From assembly GCF_047785965.1 (NCBI RefSeq), contig NZ_JBLOBF010000007.1, forward strand, positions 1 through 64,000: a DNA stretch of 64,000 nucleotides. Reading direction: 5' to 3'. Below, one piece after another: positions 35,840 to 44,867 of this stretch. The first letter of the stretch is position 1. Each line of letters starts with the position of its first letter. The position numbers and the translations under genes are program-made. The notes under the pieces were generated by a model. It was given only the letters and a program-made list of their open reading frames with translations. It searched no databases and was not told the origin of the DNA. This stretch comes from Caldisericum exile_A (GTDB lineage: Bacteria > Caldisericota > Caldisericia > Caldisericales > Caldisericaceae).

Positions 35840-36236
35840 TTATTGTACTCTTCTTGTTTCTTGTTTTTGTTCTTCCGGGAAAACAACACCTTGAACATAT
35901 ACATTAACTTCTATTACTTTTAATCCTGTTCTTTCTTCTATTACATTTTTTACTTTTTCCTGAACTTTTTTAGCAACTTCGCGAATTTTACATCAAAGTT
36001 TACAACAATAGATAAATCTACAGCTGCTTCTTTTTCGCCCACTTCAACTTTTACTCCTTTTGTAAGGTCCTTTTTACCTAATAATTCAGCGATACCACCA
36101 ACAAAACCCCACTCATTCCAGCTACTCCTTCAACTTCGGCTGCTGCCAATCCTGCAAGAATTGCAACAACCTGATCAGCGATCTTTATAGTTCCCAATGA
36201 AGTTTTTTCCTGAAGTTTTGCCTCCTCCATTGACAT
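35840..36236 (-). pseudogene. Asp23/Gls24 family protein, two frameshifts
   Basis: The start ATG 36236 begins MSMEEAKLQEKTSLGTIKIADQ (as parts MSMEEAKLQEK and GTIKIADQVVAILAG). The frame breaks in a GGGG run near 36108 and again at an AAA run near 35989. Repaired, it reads GMSGGFVGGIAELLGKKDLTKGV and IREVAKKVQEKVKNVIEE (given in parts), the Gls24/Asp23 pattern. It would end at 35840. Two independent indels make a real pseudogene likely. Confidence 0.8.
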
Positions 36237-36240
36237 TTTA

Positions 36241-36912
36241 TATACCCCCTTAAATTATAGTTATCTTACATTATACTACCATTTTATTGCCATGTCAAAA
36301 TTTGTTAAATAATAAAATATAATATAATTTTTTGAATTGATGAGAATATAATGAAAAGTATTGTCATAACAAATAAAATAATAATTTCCTAAAAGATACC
36401 TAACGTTGTACCTCATAGAGATGATGTATAAAAAAGTTTTAACATTTTTTAGAGAAACTTACCCATTTTCAAATTGACCGAGTTTTTTAAAAAATTTCTT
36501 TTTCTTTTTGTGAAGCTATATCTTTAAAATAACCCCATATATGTAATGCAGTGTTTACTGCGTTGCTTTTTATTATTTTTATTTTTCAATGTATCTTTTA
36601 TTAATGTACAAAATTCGAGCACCGGGTAGTCAGATCCATCTTTTAATATAATAATTCTATTATTTTTTATAGGATGTAGGGGAAGTTTCTAGTATCTTGT
36701 ATTTATTATTTAGCCCATTCTTTTTCTAAAACAGAAATTTTATTTTCAACAGAAATTGAGTTTATACATTTTATGGCCGATAAGTTTTTGTCTTTTACTT
36801 TTAGCATTTATTTATGTCTTTATAGGGGAGGTGACTATAAAATTCAACAAAGTCTTTTATATAAATAGTTTCAGAATGAGTACACTCATTTTTAATTATT
36901 ATCTATTTATAA
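36241..36912. other. AT-rich gene-poor stretch
   Basis: About 670 nt with no supportable gene. A minus-strand frame from 36807 (MLKVKDKNLSAIKCIN, stopping at WAK) looks like the start of a lost gene. Nothing else was recognised. Confidence 0.5.
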
Positions 36913-36965
36913 TGATACCAGAAAACTAGGCAGACAAAAAGTCAAAAATAAGTTAGAATATAGTT

Positions 36966-37277
36966 ATGAATAAGAGAAGAAATTTTACACCAGAACAAAA
37001 AGCAAAAATTGTATTAGAGGTATTGAGAGAAGAAAAAACGCTTAATGAAATCGCTGCTGAATATGAAATACATCCAAATATGATTAGCCGCTGGAAAGCA
37101 GAATTTATCAATAATGCAGCAAAGGTGTTTAGCAAAGAAACGGACGAGTTAGAAAAGGTCAAAAAATCATATGAAAAGGAGAAGGAGGAATTATTGAAAC
37201 AAATAGGGCAGCTCTCTTGTGAGAATGCCTGGCTTAAAAAAATCTGCCCAATTCTAAATCTCGTGAGGAACGCATGA
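36966..37277 (+). CDS. IS3-family transposase OrfA (HTH)
   Basis: 103 residues. RRNFTPEQKAKIVLEVLREE and LNEIAAEYEIHPNMISRWKAE form the helix-turn-helix that binds the element ends. A leucine-zipper-like helix follows (DELEKVKKSYEKEKEELLKQ). It ends in ATGA overlap with orfB. Confidence 0.9.
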   Translation: MNKRRNFTPEQKAKIVLEVLREEKTLNEIAAEYEIHPNMISRWKAEFINNAAKVFSKETDELEKVKKSYEKEKEELLKQIGQLSCENAWLKKICPILNLVRNA

Positions 37278-38105
37278 AAATGATTGATAGGTGTGATAAA
37301 AAGCTTAGTATTAGCAGACAGGCTGAGCTCTTAAGTATTAATCGCACAAGCCTTTATTACAAGCCTGTGCCAACAAGCGATGAAGAATACATGATTAAGC
37401 GTATCATTGATGAGGTCTATACAGCGCATCCCGAATACGGATATCGCAGAATGACAACTATACTAAGGAGAGATTATGGAATTCTTATCAACCGCAAAAG
37501 GACTCGCCGTTACATGTGGGAGATGGGTATACATGGATTCTACTCTGGACCAAATCTTAGTAAGAGATTGCATAACAAATACCTATATCCATATTTATTA
37601 AAAGGATTAAACATTGATCATCCTAATCAAGTATGGTCAATAGATATAACATATTGTCGGATGAAACGAGGTTTTATGTACTTAGTAGCCATTATAGACT
37701 GGTATTCCAGGTATATTGTAGGATATGGGCTGTCTAATACACTTGAACATACATTCGCTCAAAAAAGCCATAAAAAAGCATGGAGCACCAGAAATCATAA
37801 ACAGTGACCAAGGTTCACAGTTTACATGTGAAGACTATATAAACTTGCTGAAAGAAAATGAAATAAAAATATCTATGGATAGTAGAGGAAGAGCATTGGA
37901 CAATCACCGTATAGAACGATTTTTCAGAAGCTACAAGTGGGAGAAGCTTTACCTGGAAGACTGTGAAACTGGGCATCAGTTAAGAAAAATAACACAAGAA
38001 TATATTGAATACTACAACAACAGTAGACCGCATCAGTCATTAGGGAACAGAACACCTGCTGAATATTACTACGGAAAATCTAATATTCTTGTGCAAGCTG
38101 GTTAG
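37274..38105 (+). pseudogene. IS3-family transposase OrfB (DDE integrase), frameshifted
   Basis: The first frame (37274-37807) has the HTH_21 region and the first catalytic Asp (VWSIDITYCR). At about 37755 (GCTCAAAAAAGCC) the frame shifts. The second frame (to 38105) has the second Asp (NSDQGSQFT), the Glu (LDNHRIERFFRSYKWEKLY, given as its core RIERFFRS) and the HQSLGNRTPAEYY tail. All three DDE residues exist but on two frames, so transposition would need frameshifting or is lost. Confidence 0.85.
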
Positions 38106-38122
38106 ATCTGTGGCATTTATCA

Positions 38123-38352
38123 CATGTTCCCTTTGGTGAACTTTTCATTCCATGCCTTGATGCATCAGTCGTTACTATGATATGTTTATGCTTGGCATAG
38201 CTGTATGCATCTATTATTATAATAAGACTATACACTCAAATAACTTCAGTTTATGTATCTAACTTACATTTTATATAAAATTATCAAAATAAAGGAGGTG
38301 CACAAATCTAACTTAGATTTTTAAAAAAATTGTCTTGACAGATGGGAGCATT
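38123..38352. other. island right edge with transposase scrap
   Basis: The minus strand between ~38150 and 38225 encodes IIIDAYSYAKHKHIIVTTDAS, a piece resembling a transposase. The rest is AT-rich. GGGAGCATT at 38344-38352 repeats the same 9 bp found at 17983-17991 on the left edge. Confidence 0.45.
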
Positions 38353-38365
38353 ATAAATCGTCAGT

Positions 38366-38522
38366 CCCCCTCTAAATAAGGTATTCCTCGTGGCTACGCC
38401 ACTTCGGAATGACACAACCAGTCATTTCGACGAACGAAGTGAGGAGAAATTTCCACATTTTGAGGGGGCACAACATCGCCCCCTCAATACTCCCCCGAAT
38501 AATAATTTTTCCTTGGGAGTAA
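38366..38522. repeat. dispersed palindromic repeats, right edge of the island
   Basis: Copies of the same family as at 13.2-14.0 kb: GGTATTCCTCG..CGGAATGAC (38380-38415) and GTCATTTCGACG..GAAATTTCC (38421-38455). The end of the repeat runs into the last codons of the nucleoside hydrolase gene. Confidence 0.8.
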
Positions 38523-38523
38523 G

Positions 38524-39474
38524 TTAGAAAGAGGTTTGCGATCTTTCATCGAAATACTTTATTGCTTCAATCATAAGTTTCTTGAATTTAGGAAGATCTA
38601 AGTCAAGTGCAACAAAAGCGTTAGGTTCTTTCTTTAAGACGTTGTAGTAATCTACAACTGTTTGTCCTGATGTGAATTCTCCCTTTGTTTCAATATCAAC
38701 ATGAAGGTGTTTTACTTTAAGAATTGTCGGATCAATTAGATATGAAACTGCTAATGCATCGTGGATTGGAGCACCATCAAAACCAAAAAATTCTTTATTT
38801 GTTGTTGCAAAAAATCTTAGGAGTGGAGCAATTACACTCGAAACAGGTCCTTTAAAACTCTCAATATAATCAATGTCTTCAAAAGTTAAGAGGGCACGGT
38901 TTGTTACATCAAGACCAACCATTACAGTTGGAATACCACTTTCAAATACAATCTTTGCAGCCTCAGGGTCAACATAAATATTAAATTCAGCACCTGGCGT
39001 AAAGTTTGAATCATGAAATGCGCCACCCATAAGAACTATCTTTTCAATTTTGTCTTTGATTTTCGGCTCCTTCAAAAGCGCAACAGCAATGTTTGTCAAA
39101 GGTCCTGTTGGGACAAGATAAATCTTTTCGTTTGAGTTCATTATAGTCTCAATAATGAAGTCAATTGCGTGTTTGTGTGTCTCGTTTCCCTTTGGTTCAG
39201 GAAGGTTTGCTCCATCAAGCCCAGAAACCCCATGGATTTGAGGTGCTGTAACAAGCTCTCTTAAAATTGGTTTGTCAAATCCTCTCGAAACTTTGACATC
39301 AGTTCTTCCAATAAGATTTAACACCCTTAAAGCATTAGTGTATGTCTTTTCGCCTGTTTGATTTCCTGCAACAGTTGTGATTCCCAAAACTTCAAGCTCC
39401 TTATTTGAAAGCGCAAGGATTATTGCAAGCATGTCGTCGTGTCCTGGATCACAGTCCAGTATAATCTTTTTCAT
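38524..39474 (-). CDS. inosine-uridine preferring nucleoside hydrolase (second copy)
   Basis: 316 residues. The N-terminal DCDPGHDD (Asp7-Asp14) calcium/ribose site, VGLDVTNRALLT and the NIYVDPEAAKIVF segment are typical of IUNH enzymes, which split ribonucleosides into base and ribose. It is the last gene of the nucleoside operon and overlaps the permease gene by 4 nt. The final residues (RSQTSF) and stop codon lie in sequence that resembles the adjacent repeat family, so the natural C-terminus may have been replaced. Confidence 0.93.
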   Translation of the reverse strand: MKKIILDCDPGHDDMLAIILALSNKELEVLGITTVAGNQTGEKTYTNALRVLNLIGRTDVKVSRGFDKPILRELVTAPQIHGVSGLDGANLPEPKGNETHKHAIDFIIETIMNSNEKIYLVPTGPLTNIAVALLKEPKIKDKIEKIVLMGGAFHDSNFTPGAEFNIYVDPEAAKIVFESGIPTVMVGLDVTNRALLTFEDIDYIESFKGPVSSVIAPLLRFFATTNKEFFGFDGAPIHDALAVSYLIDPTILKVKHLHVDIETKGEFTSGQTVVDYYNVLKKEPNAFVALDLDLPKFKKLMIEAIKYFDERSQTSF

Positions 39475-40394
39475 TCCTCACCTACCTCCTTTTCTTTTAC
39501 AGATCTTGCCGAATAAATTGTTAGTACCAAAACTGTCACGATGTATGGTATTACCTGAATTATCTCAGATGGGATATTTATTGGTGCAAGGAAGTTTGCA
39601 AGGGCATAAACAATTCCAAAGAGAAGCGATCCTAAAAAGGTTCCTAAAGGCATATTTCCGCCAATAGAAGATGCTGCGATTGCAATAAAACCACGTCCTG
39701 CAGTCATATCACGCCCAAACCAAGAGACATACCCCATCGAAAGATAAAGTCCGCCAAGTGCACCAAAAACTCCTGAAAGAATTAATGCGTAAAGTTTAAT
39801 TCTTACAACATTTATGCCAACCGAACTTGCTGCATCTGGGTTAAGTCCGACGGCTCTTATTTTAAGCCCCAATGGTGTATGAAACACAATTACATAGTAG
39901 ATAATGACAGAAAGAAATGCAATATAGACAAGTATATTTTGATTGTCTAAGATTCCCCCTAAAATGGGGATCTTGGAGAGTAAGCCTAATTTTATTGTTG
40001 GAAATACAAGGCTTTTAAGAGAGCTTGAAACTCCTTTATCATGCGCAAAGATGTAAAGTAGAAATATAGTTATTCCTGATGCAAACAAATTCAAGGCAAT
40101 TGCTGCAAGAATGATATCTGCCTTCAATTTAAGGCTGAAATAACCAAGTATCAATGCAATAAGAACGCCTGCCGAGATTCCTGCAATAAGCGAAAGCCAA
40201 AGATTTTGAGTAAATGCTGATACAATAACCCCTGTAAATGCAGATACAAGCATTATTCCTTCAAGAGCAATGTTTGTTGAACCAGATAGCGATGAAATTG
40301 CAACACCCAAGGCAGGAAATATAATTGGAGTTGCAACTCTTAAAACTGAAAAAAGGAAAGATGTTGAGAATATACTTTTAAGAAGAGGATTCAT
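39471..40394 (-). CDS. nucleoside ABC transporter permease (NupQ/YufQ-like)
   Basis: About 307 residues from ATG 40394 (MNPLLKSIFSTSF), with multiple hydrophobic helices. Family segments are STNIALEGIMLVSAF, LGLKIRAVGLNPDAASSVGI and AAGRGFIAIAASSIGG-type motif (here TAGRGFIAIAASSIGGN). It forms the membrane channel with the permease upstream, which it overlaps by 17 nt. The BMP/NupOPQ family imports purine nucleosides. Confidence 0.88.
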   Translation of the reverse strand: MNPLLKSIFSTSFLFSVLRVATPIIFPALGVAISSLSGSTNIALEGIMLVSAFTGVIVSAFTQNLWLSLIAGISAGVLIALILGYFSLKLKADIILAAIALNLFASGITIFLLYIFAHDKGVSSSLKSLVFPTIKLGLLSKIPILGGILDNQNILVYIAFLSVIIYYVIVFHTPLGLKIRAVGLNPDAASSVGINVVRIKLYALILSGVFGALGGLYLSMGYVSWFGRDMTAGRGFIAIAASSIGGNMPLGTFLGSLLFGIVYALANFLAPINIPSEIIQVIPYIVTVLVLTIYSARSVKEKEVGEE

Positions 40395-41466
40395 TTTTAA
40401 AAGCCTCCTTTTCTGCTTCTCTAACTGTAATTCTATACTTGACATTTTCCAAAAATGCCTCTGCTGTTATAAGAAGGATTATAATTGCTTCAATGACGCT
40501 TATTAGTTCATATGGGACATCCGAAAGAAGATTTAATACCTGTCCTCCAATTCTTAAATATGCAAGGAAAAATGCCGCAAACATTATAAGGATTGGGTTA
40601 TTGTGTCCGATAATTGCAACTACAACTCCATCCCATCCATATCCAGGAAGCGATTGCCATAAGAATCTTCTGTGTATTCCCATTACTTCTGCCATTCCTC
40701 CGATACCTGCAAAAATTCCTCCAATAAGAGACGATAGAACTATTACTTTAAAAACATTTATTCCACTATACTTTGCAAAATGAAAGTTAAAGCCAACCAT
40801 TCTAATCTCATAGCCAAGTGTTGTATGATACAGGAAATAGTATGCAATAAAAACCGATGCAATAGCAATTAAAAAACCTATATGTATCCTTGTATTAGGA
40901 ATAAATTGCTTTAAAAATAGAGTTTCTGGAAGTCTATAGGATGTAAGATATCCTGCAGCTTTATCTCTAAAGTGATAGTTAATAAGGTATATGGAAATGA
41001 AATAGGCAATGTAATTGAGCATTAATGTTAATACAACCATATTTGCTCTGTATTTTGCTTTTAGGTATCCTGGAATAAATCCCCAAAAGGCCCCCATAAG
41101 ACCTGCAAATGTAAGCACAACTAAGATGTAAATAAATCCAGGTAAGTTGAGTCCTTGTATAATTAAAGCAAAGGCCGTCCCAAATGCAGCACTTATGAAA
41201 AATGTCCCCTCGGCCCCAACGTTAAATTGTTGTGCCTGGAAAGGAATAGCAATTGCAATACCGCAAAAAATAATTGGTGTTGCAAGTTCAACGATATTAC
41301 CAATTCTACTTATAGATCCAAATGGTCCAAGGAAAAGGTATCCTAAGGCAGCAATTGAGTCTTTTGAAACAAGAAAAATTAAGGAAACGCTTATTATAAA
41401 GCCAATGAGGATTGCAATAATAGTTCTAATCAAGTTAAAATATTTTAGAATAAACTTTTCCATCAT
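40378..41466 (-). CDS. nucleoside ABC transporter permease (NupP/YufP-like)
   Basis: 362 residues, about ten hydrophobic helices. FNVGAEGTFFISAAFGTAFA, YEIRMVGFNFHFAKYSGI and GYGWDGVVVAIIGHNNP are characteristic of the larger permease of BMP-type nucleoside importers. It begins in the overlap with the ATPase gene (ATGATGGAAAAG at 41466) and is co-transcribed with it. Confidence 0.88.
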   Translation of the reverse strand: MMEKFILKYFNLIRTIIAILIGFIISVSLIFLVSKDSIAALGYLFLGPFGSISRIGNIVELATPIIFCGIAIAIPFQAQQFNVGAEGTFFISAAFGTAFALIIQGLNLPGFIYILVVLTFAGLMGAFWGFIPGYLKAKYRANMVVLTLMLNYIAYFISIYLINYHFRDKAAGYLTSYRLPETLFLKQFIPNTRIHIGFLIAIASVFIAYYFLYHTTLGYEIRMVGFNFHFAKYSGINVFKVIVLSSLIGGIFAGIGGMAEVMGIHRRFLWQSLPGYGWDGVVVAIIGHNNPILIMFAAFFLAYLRIGGQVLNLLSDVPYELISVIEAIIILLITAEAFLENVKYRITVREAEKEAFKNESSS

Positions 41467-42986
41467 TCACCTCTTTTTAAGCCAAGCATGTATGGACCTA
41501 AATCAACTCCAGTAAGTCCTTCTACCTTGTCAAAGGACTTCACAATTTCTCCATTGTAAATAACAAGTATCCTCGTTGAAAGTTTTAATATTTCATCGAG
41601 ATCAGCAGATACAAGCAAAACAGCGCAACCTGAATCCCTTGCGTCTTTTATAAAATTATGAACCAACTCTTCACTTCCAACATCAATTCCTCTAACTGGT
41701 TGCGATGCTATTATTACTTTTGGATTACTTGAGAGCTCTCGTGCAACAACCACCTTTTGTATGTTACCACCCGAAAGTGCGTTTACTGGAGCTTCAATTG
41801 ATGGAGCAAGAATATTGAATCTTTTTACAAGCTCATTTGATGCACCATCAATATATTCATAATTCAGGATTCCCATTTTAGAAAAATTGTTTTTGTAGTA
41901 TCTATCTGAGATTAGATTTTCCTTTACTTTTGCCTTATCTGCAACTCCATTTTTCATTCTGTCCTCTGGAATATGCGAAACGCCCATTTCACGGATTTCT
42001 CTTACAGACTTATTTACAATATTTTGACCGAGTACATAAACTGCACCGCTTGATGCTTCTCTTAAGCCTGTTAGAATTTCAACAAGTTCAGTTTGACCAT
42101 TGCCTTCAACACCTGCAATTCCAACAATTTCACCTTCTCTTACTTCAAAATTGATATTCTTTAAAACTTGAATTTTCTCTCTGTTAAAGTAACTTAGATT
42201 TTCAACTTTCAAAGCGACATTACCAATATGCCTACTTTCTTCTATTCTCTCAAATGAAACTTCTCTTCCTACCATTAGTCTTGCAATATCGTGTTCGGAT
42301 AGATTTGATGCATCATCAGTTGCAATTACTTTACCATCACGCATTATGGTTACTTTATCTGCAATTTCTTTTACTTCTTTGAGTTTATGCGAGATAAATA
42401 TAATCGTTTTGCCTTGCTCTTTGAGTTCTTTTAATGACTTGAATAACACTTCTGTTTCTTGTGGTGTAAGGACCGCTGTAGGCTCATCTAAAATGAGAAT
42501 ATCTGCATTCCTTAGAAGTGCTTTAAGAATTTCTACTCTCTGTTTTAATCCTATTGGTAATTCTTTTATCTTCTTTTCTAATGGTACTTCGATTTTATAT
42601 TTTTCTATGTATTTTTTTGCAAGGTTATTCATCTCTTTCTTATCAAGGAATATCTTGAATTTTCTTGGTTCAATTCCTAATGTAAGGTTTTCTACAACTG
42701 TTAGATCCTCTGCAAGCATAAGGTGTTGATGTACCATTCCTATGCCACTTTTAATTGCTTCCATCGGTGTTTTAAATGTTACTTTTTTTCCTTTAACGTA
42801 TATTTCACCCTCTTGTGGCATTTCGACACCAAAGATGATTTTCATAAGAGTTGATTTGCCTGCTCCATTTTCACCAACGATTGCATGGATTGTTTTTTCT
42901 TCAATATCAAGATTGACCTTTTTATTTGCAACAACTCCATTGGGATAAACCTTTACTATATCTCTTAATGAAATAGCAATTGCCAT
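41463..42986 (-). CDS. nucleoside ABC transporter ATPase (NupO/YufO-like)
   Basis: 507 residues from ATG 42986 (GGAGG at 42996-42992). It has two fused nucleotide-binding domains. NBD1 has GENGAGKST and LPIGLKQRVEILKAL with ILDEPTAVL; NBD2 has GVEGNGQTE (degenerate Walker A) and LSGGNIQKVVVARE. This double-ATPase layout belongs to sugar/nucleoside importers. It energises the two permeases encoded downstream. Confidence 0.92.
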   Translation of the reverse strand: MAIAISLRDIVKVYPNGVVANKKVNLDIEEKTIHAIVGENGAGKSTLMKIIFGVEMPQEGEIYVKGKKVTFKTPMEAIKSGIGMVHQHLMLAEDLTVVENLTLGIEPRKFKIFLDKKEMNNLAKKYIEKYKIEVPLEKKIKELPIGLKQRVEILKALLRNADILILDEPTAVLTPQETEVLFKSLKELKEQGKTIIFISHKLKEVKEIADKVTIMRDGKVIATDDASNLSEHDIARLMVGREVSFERIEESRHIGNVALKVENLSYFNREKIQVLKNINFEVREGEIVGIAGVEGNGQTELVEILTGLREASSGAVYVLGQNIVNKSVREIREMGVSHIPEDRMKNGVADKAKVKENLISDRYYKNNFSKMGILNYEYIDGASNELVKRFNILAPSIEAPVNALSGGNIQKVVVARELSSNPKVIIASQPVRGIDVGSEELVHNFIKDARDSGCAVLLVSADLDEILKLSTRILVIYNGEIVKSFDKVEGLTGVDLGPYMLGLKRGE

Positions 42987-43002
42987 ATAAACCTCCAAAC
43001 GA

Positions 43003-43029
43003 AAAAAGGGAAGGCGGTCATGCCTTCCC
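43003..43029 (-). terminator. intra-operon hairpin/attenuator
   Basis: GGGAAGGC (43008-43015) and GCCTTCCC (43022-43029) form an 8-bp stem. On the minus strand it is followed by T6. It lies between the binding-protein gene and the ATPase gene, where partial termination usually keeps binding protein in excess. Confidence 0.75.
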
Positions 43030-43046
43030 GAAAACTACTTTTATTT

Positions 43047-43970
43047 TTAACTTCCGAATGCAGTATCTACTTTGATTTCTCCTTTGATAATTTTTTGTGC
43101 AAGTTCATTAACCTTATCTCTAAACTCTTGTGGTACTAATTTTTGGTAGTTTTCGTTATCTGCTATGCCAACGCCATCTTCTGCAAGTCCTAATGCTTCT
43201 GCCTTTCCAAATTCAAGTTTACCCTCAAGGTAAAGCTTCAGTGCTCTGTAGATTGATTTATCAACATTTTTCATCATTGATGTCACAATGTGTGATGCTG
43301 CTTCTGGATCTTTGTCCTTAAGCATGATATACTGATCAGAGTCAACACCAATAGCATATTTATTCTTCTCTTTTGCTGCATCTATAAGACCTAAGCCCGT
43401 TTCTCCTGCAACGTTAAAAGAAATATCTGCACCTTGATCGTATTGAGCAAGGACTAATTCTTTCCCCTTTGCAGGATCGTTAAATAAACCAGCATATGAA
43501 ACAAGCACTTTTACTTCTGGATCTATATAGTGCGCACCTTGAATATATCCAACTTTAAAATCATTAATAACAGGAATATCCATTCCGCCAAGGAATCCAA
43601 TAACTTTATCCTTGTTTGCAAGTGGCATATTAGATGTAGTGATCATTGCAGCAAGTGCTCCTACAAGGAAAGATGCTTCATTCTGTTTGTAAAGGATTGA
43701 ATAAACATTTCCAAGATTTCCTTTTGTATAATCAACTGATGTATCGAAGATTATGAACTTCTTCTCAGGATGTTTTGGTGCAACTGCTGTAACTGCATCG
43801 ACCATTTGCCAGGTACCAATGATGATAATATCTGAATCTCCTTGTGCAAGTTGTTCAAGATCTGGTTGCCACTTTGCTGGATCATAACCGCCTTCAATAA
43901 CCTTTCCATCCACTCCAAGGTCTTTAATTGCCATTTCAAGACCTCTGTTTGCAGAATCGAAGAAAGCTCC
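43047..43970 (-). pseudogene. BMP-family nucleoside-binding protein lacking its 5' end
   Basis: The frame runs from GAFFDSANRGLEMAIKDLG at 43970 to the stop at 43047. First in-frame ATG is at 43934. BMP lipoproteins (Med/BmpA-type) normally start with a signal peptide, lipobox Cys and first beta strand ahead of the FFDSANRGL motif; all of this (~40-60 residues) is missing. The preceding codon is the TAA of the upstream nucleoside hydrolase, in the same frame, with no intergenic gap. The rest of the fold (GTWQMVDAVTAVAPKHP, FLGGMDIPVINDF, IGVDSDQY) is intact. A product made from 43934 would stay in the cytoplasm. Confidence 0.75.
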
Positions 43971-44867
43971 TTAGAATATATTTTTGAAAAAATTTAAGAA
44001 CTTGCCTTTATCCACTTCCATTACAATCTCAGTTCCGTGTCCTTCACCAATAATAGATGCGCCTCTCATAAGAGATCCGTGATTTAATTCCATATGCATT
44101 GATGTGTTGATTTTGGATTTTATAATAGTTGGATCAAGGAAAGTTGCAAGTGCCATAGGATCAGGAAGAAATACACCTCTTACACCACGTACCTTTTCCA
44201 CAAAGTCCATTACAGTTTTTTCCATTTGAAGTATCAATTTACCAACACTGCCTTTGAAAGTTTCTTTCAGCTCCTCTTCAAATATTGGAGTTGCTACAAC
44301 TGGATCCCATGGAACTAAGAGTATTGGTATTCCAAGCCTTAAAACAAACTCTGCTGCCTCTGGGTCATAAAAGAAATTAAACTCGGCAAACCGTGTAACA
44401 TTTCCAAAATTTACTGCACCACCCATTGAAACAATTTTTGAAACATAATTTTTGAGGTCTGGGTAAAGATTAAAAGCCATAGCAATGTTTGTAAGAGGTC
44501 CGAGTGTCAAAAGCACAATTCCAGGGTTTTCTCTTGCAAGTTTATAAATTGCATAGGGTGCGGGTAGTTCTTCTTCACTTTTAGGTGATTTCTCAAGTTT
44601 TACATCTCCAATTCCATTTTCTCCGTGAATCTTTGCAGGTGTTGTTTTTTCAGAAATCAGAGGTTTATGTGCGCCTTTGAAAACCTTAATATCGTTTCTT
44701 CCCATAAAATTAAGGATTCGTAAAACATTATCCGTTACTTGATCCACATACACATTTCCTGAAACAGTCGTAATTCCAACAATATCTATTCCATATTTTA
44801 TAGCACTGATAATCGTTATTGCATCGTCAATGCCACAATCAGTATCAATAATCATCTTATAAGTCAT
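43971..44867 (-). CDS. inosine-uridine preferring nucleoside hydrolase (first copy)
   Basis: 298 residues. It has the DTDCGIDD active-site motif (Asp8, Asp10, Asp14, Asp15), GPLTNIAMAFN, FNFFYDPEAAEFVL and a C-terminal catalytic region LPDPMALATFLDP. Its start abuts the ribokinase stop. Its stop codon directly adjoins, in frame, the truncated binding-protein gene. It releases ribose that the neighbouring ribokinase can phosphorylate. Confidence 0.93.
   Translation of the reverse strand: MTYKMIIDTDCGIDDAITIISAIKYGIDIVGITTVSGNVYVDQVTDNVLRILNFMGRNDIKVFKGAHKPLISEKTTPAKIHGENGIGDVKLEKSPKSEEELPAPYAIYKLARENPGIVLLTLGPLTNIAMAFNLYPDLKNYVSKIVSMGGAVNFGNVTRFAEFNFFYDPEAAEFVLRLGIPILLVPWDPVVATPIFEEELKETFKGSVGKLILQMEKTVMDFVEKVRGVRGVFLPDPMALATFLDPTIIKSKINTSMHMELNHGSLMRGASIIGEGHGTEIVMEVDKGKFLNFFKNIF

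Larger units (their letters stand above)
36913..38122 (+). mobile_element. IS3-family insertion sequence, probably inactive
   Basis: About 1.2 kb. It contains orfA and orfB in the IS3 arrangement, with an A7 slippery run (37231-37237) near the orfA end for -1 frameshifting. TGATA at 36913 and TATCA at 38118 are tentative ends; longer terminal repeats and a target duplication could not be confirmed, so the borders are approximate. orfB carries a frameshift. Confidence 0.65.

Noticed and set aside
35832..35904. Longer AmaP start giving MYMFKVLFSRKNKNKK
   Set aside because: This segment is the Asp23 C-terminus read in another frame; ATG 35832 directly behind the Asp23 stop is the better start.
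37231..37237. A7 run at the orfA end as a damaging frameshift
   Set aside because: IS3 elements use such a slippery run for programmed frameshifting between orfA and orfB, so it is expected; the break inside orfB near 37755 is the abnormal one.
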